Shown here: one piece after another, positions 63,965 to 64,000 of the stretch
How positions within the stretch are numbered: the first letter of the stretch is position 1
Layout of the letters: each line of letters opens with the position of its first letter
DNA from: Aliidiomarina shirensis
Lineage (GTDB): Bacteria > Pseudomonadota > Gammaproteobacteria > Enterobacterales > Alteromonadaceae
DNA length: 64,000 bases
NCBI RefSeq assembly: GCF_003987345.1
Contig: NZ_PIPP01000005.1
Coordinates: 62,001 to 126,000, forward strand
Direction: 5' to 3'
Position numbers and translations under genes: made by a program
The notes under the pieces: generated by a model
Told to the model about the DNA's origin: nothing
Database searches by the model: none
Seen by the model: only the letters and a program-made list of their open reading frames with translations

Positions 63965-64000
63965 ATGTCAGAAGTTAATTCAGTAACTAATCCCGCCAGA
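63965..64000 (+). CDS. Start of an unknown gene cut by the window end
   Basis: ATG 63965 is preceded by AAGGAA (63953-63958) at a spacing of six bases and opens a frame MSEVNSVTNPAR that runs to the last base. Only 12 residues are visible, so no product can be named. The intergenic region 63756-63964 (209 bases) must hold the promoters of this gene and of the divergent regB-like gene. Confidence 0.6.
   Translation, partial: MSEVNSVTNPAR

Overview
The window looks like chromosomal DNA from a free-living, probably marine gammaproteobacterium of the Alteromonadales type, perhaps near Idiomarinaceae. This is inferred from the gene set: an E. coli-type bcs cellulose locus including bcsE/F/G, a methylcitrate cycle with AcnD/PrpF, RluF, a YbiT-type ABC-F protein, DbpA, a YegQ/TrhP and YfhL pair, and TonB-dependent uptake. 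The species cannot be fixed from sequence alone. Coding density is high and no gene-free stretch exceeds 300 bases. I saw no rRNA, tRNA, CRISPR array, insertion sequence or prophage.

Layout. 1-2.3 kb: end of an NtrC-type response regulator, overlapped by its NtrY-like kinase. 2.5-5.5 kb: a membrane protein fusing a degenerate metallophosphoesterase-like domain to a GT4 glycosyltransferase, followed by a DedA/VTT membrane protein. 5.6-7.2 kb: trhP (yegQ) and a short YfhL-like ferredoxin. 7.2-16.4 kb: an envelope and iron-response region. It holds an exported CxxCH protein with a Vgb-like propeller, a Fur-controlled small protein with a DUF4920 protein, and a Fur-controlled operon of lipoprotein, TonB-dependent receptor and di-heme peroxidase. 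16.5-23.8 kb: a small hypothetical gene, rluF, a diguanylate cyclase, katG, an unknown membrane protein and a DUF1543 protein.

23.9-30.5 kb: the propionate (methylcitrate) operon gntR-prpB-prpC-acnD-prpF on the minus strand. Its promoter lies between two TGTCGACA operators, and a terminator-like hairpin sits between prpC and acnD. 30.6-44.5 kb: the cellulose locus, bcsR(-like)-Q-A-B-Z-C on minus and bcsE-F-G on plus, diverging from about 41.1 kb. 44.6-54.5 kb: ybiT, a propeller-GGDEF sensor, a MotA/MotB stator pair, dbpA, a glutathione transferase and a YeiH-type transporter. 54.6-62.0 kb: a small lipoprotein, a GIN-domain protein, an M1 aminopeptidase lipoprotein, a VTT-flavoprotein reductase fusion coupled to a sterol-desaturase-like hydroxylase, and a DUF1499 protein. 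62.0-63.8 kb: a RegA/RegB-type two-component pair. A new gene begins at 63,965 and runs out of the window.

How they work together. Cellulose synthesis (BcsA/B/C, activated by c-di-GMP through PilZ and BcsE) is flanked by c-di-GMP enzymes (18.1 and 46.4 kb) and a motility stator, a plausible sessile/motile switch set. The Fur-linked genes around 9-16 kb are the strongest candidate for an undescribed system. They combine outer-membrane uptake, a large TPR-like lipoprotein and a di-heme enzyme under one Fur-type promoter.
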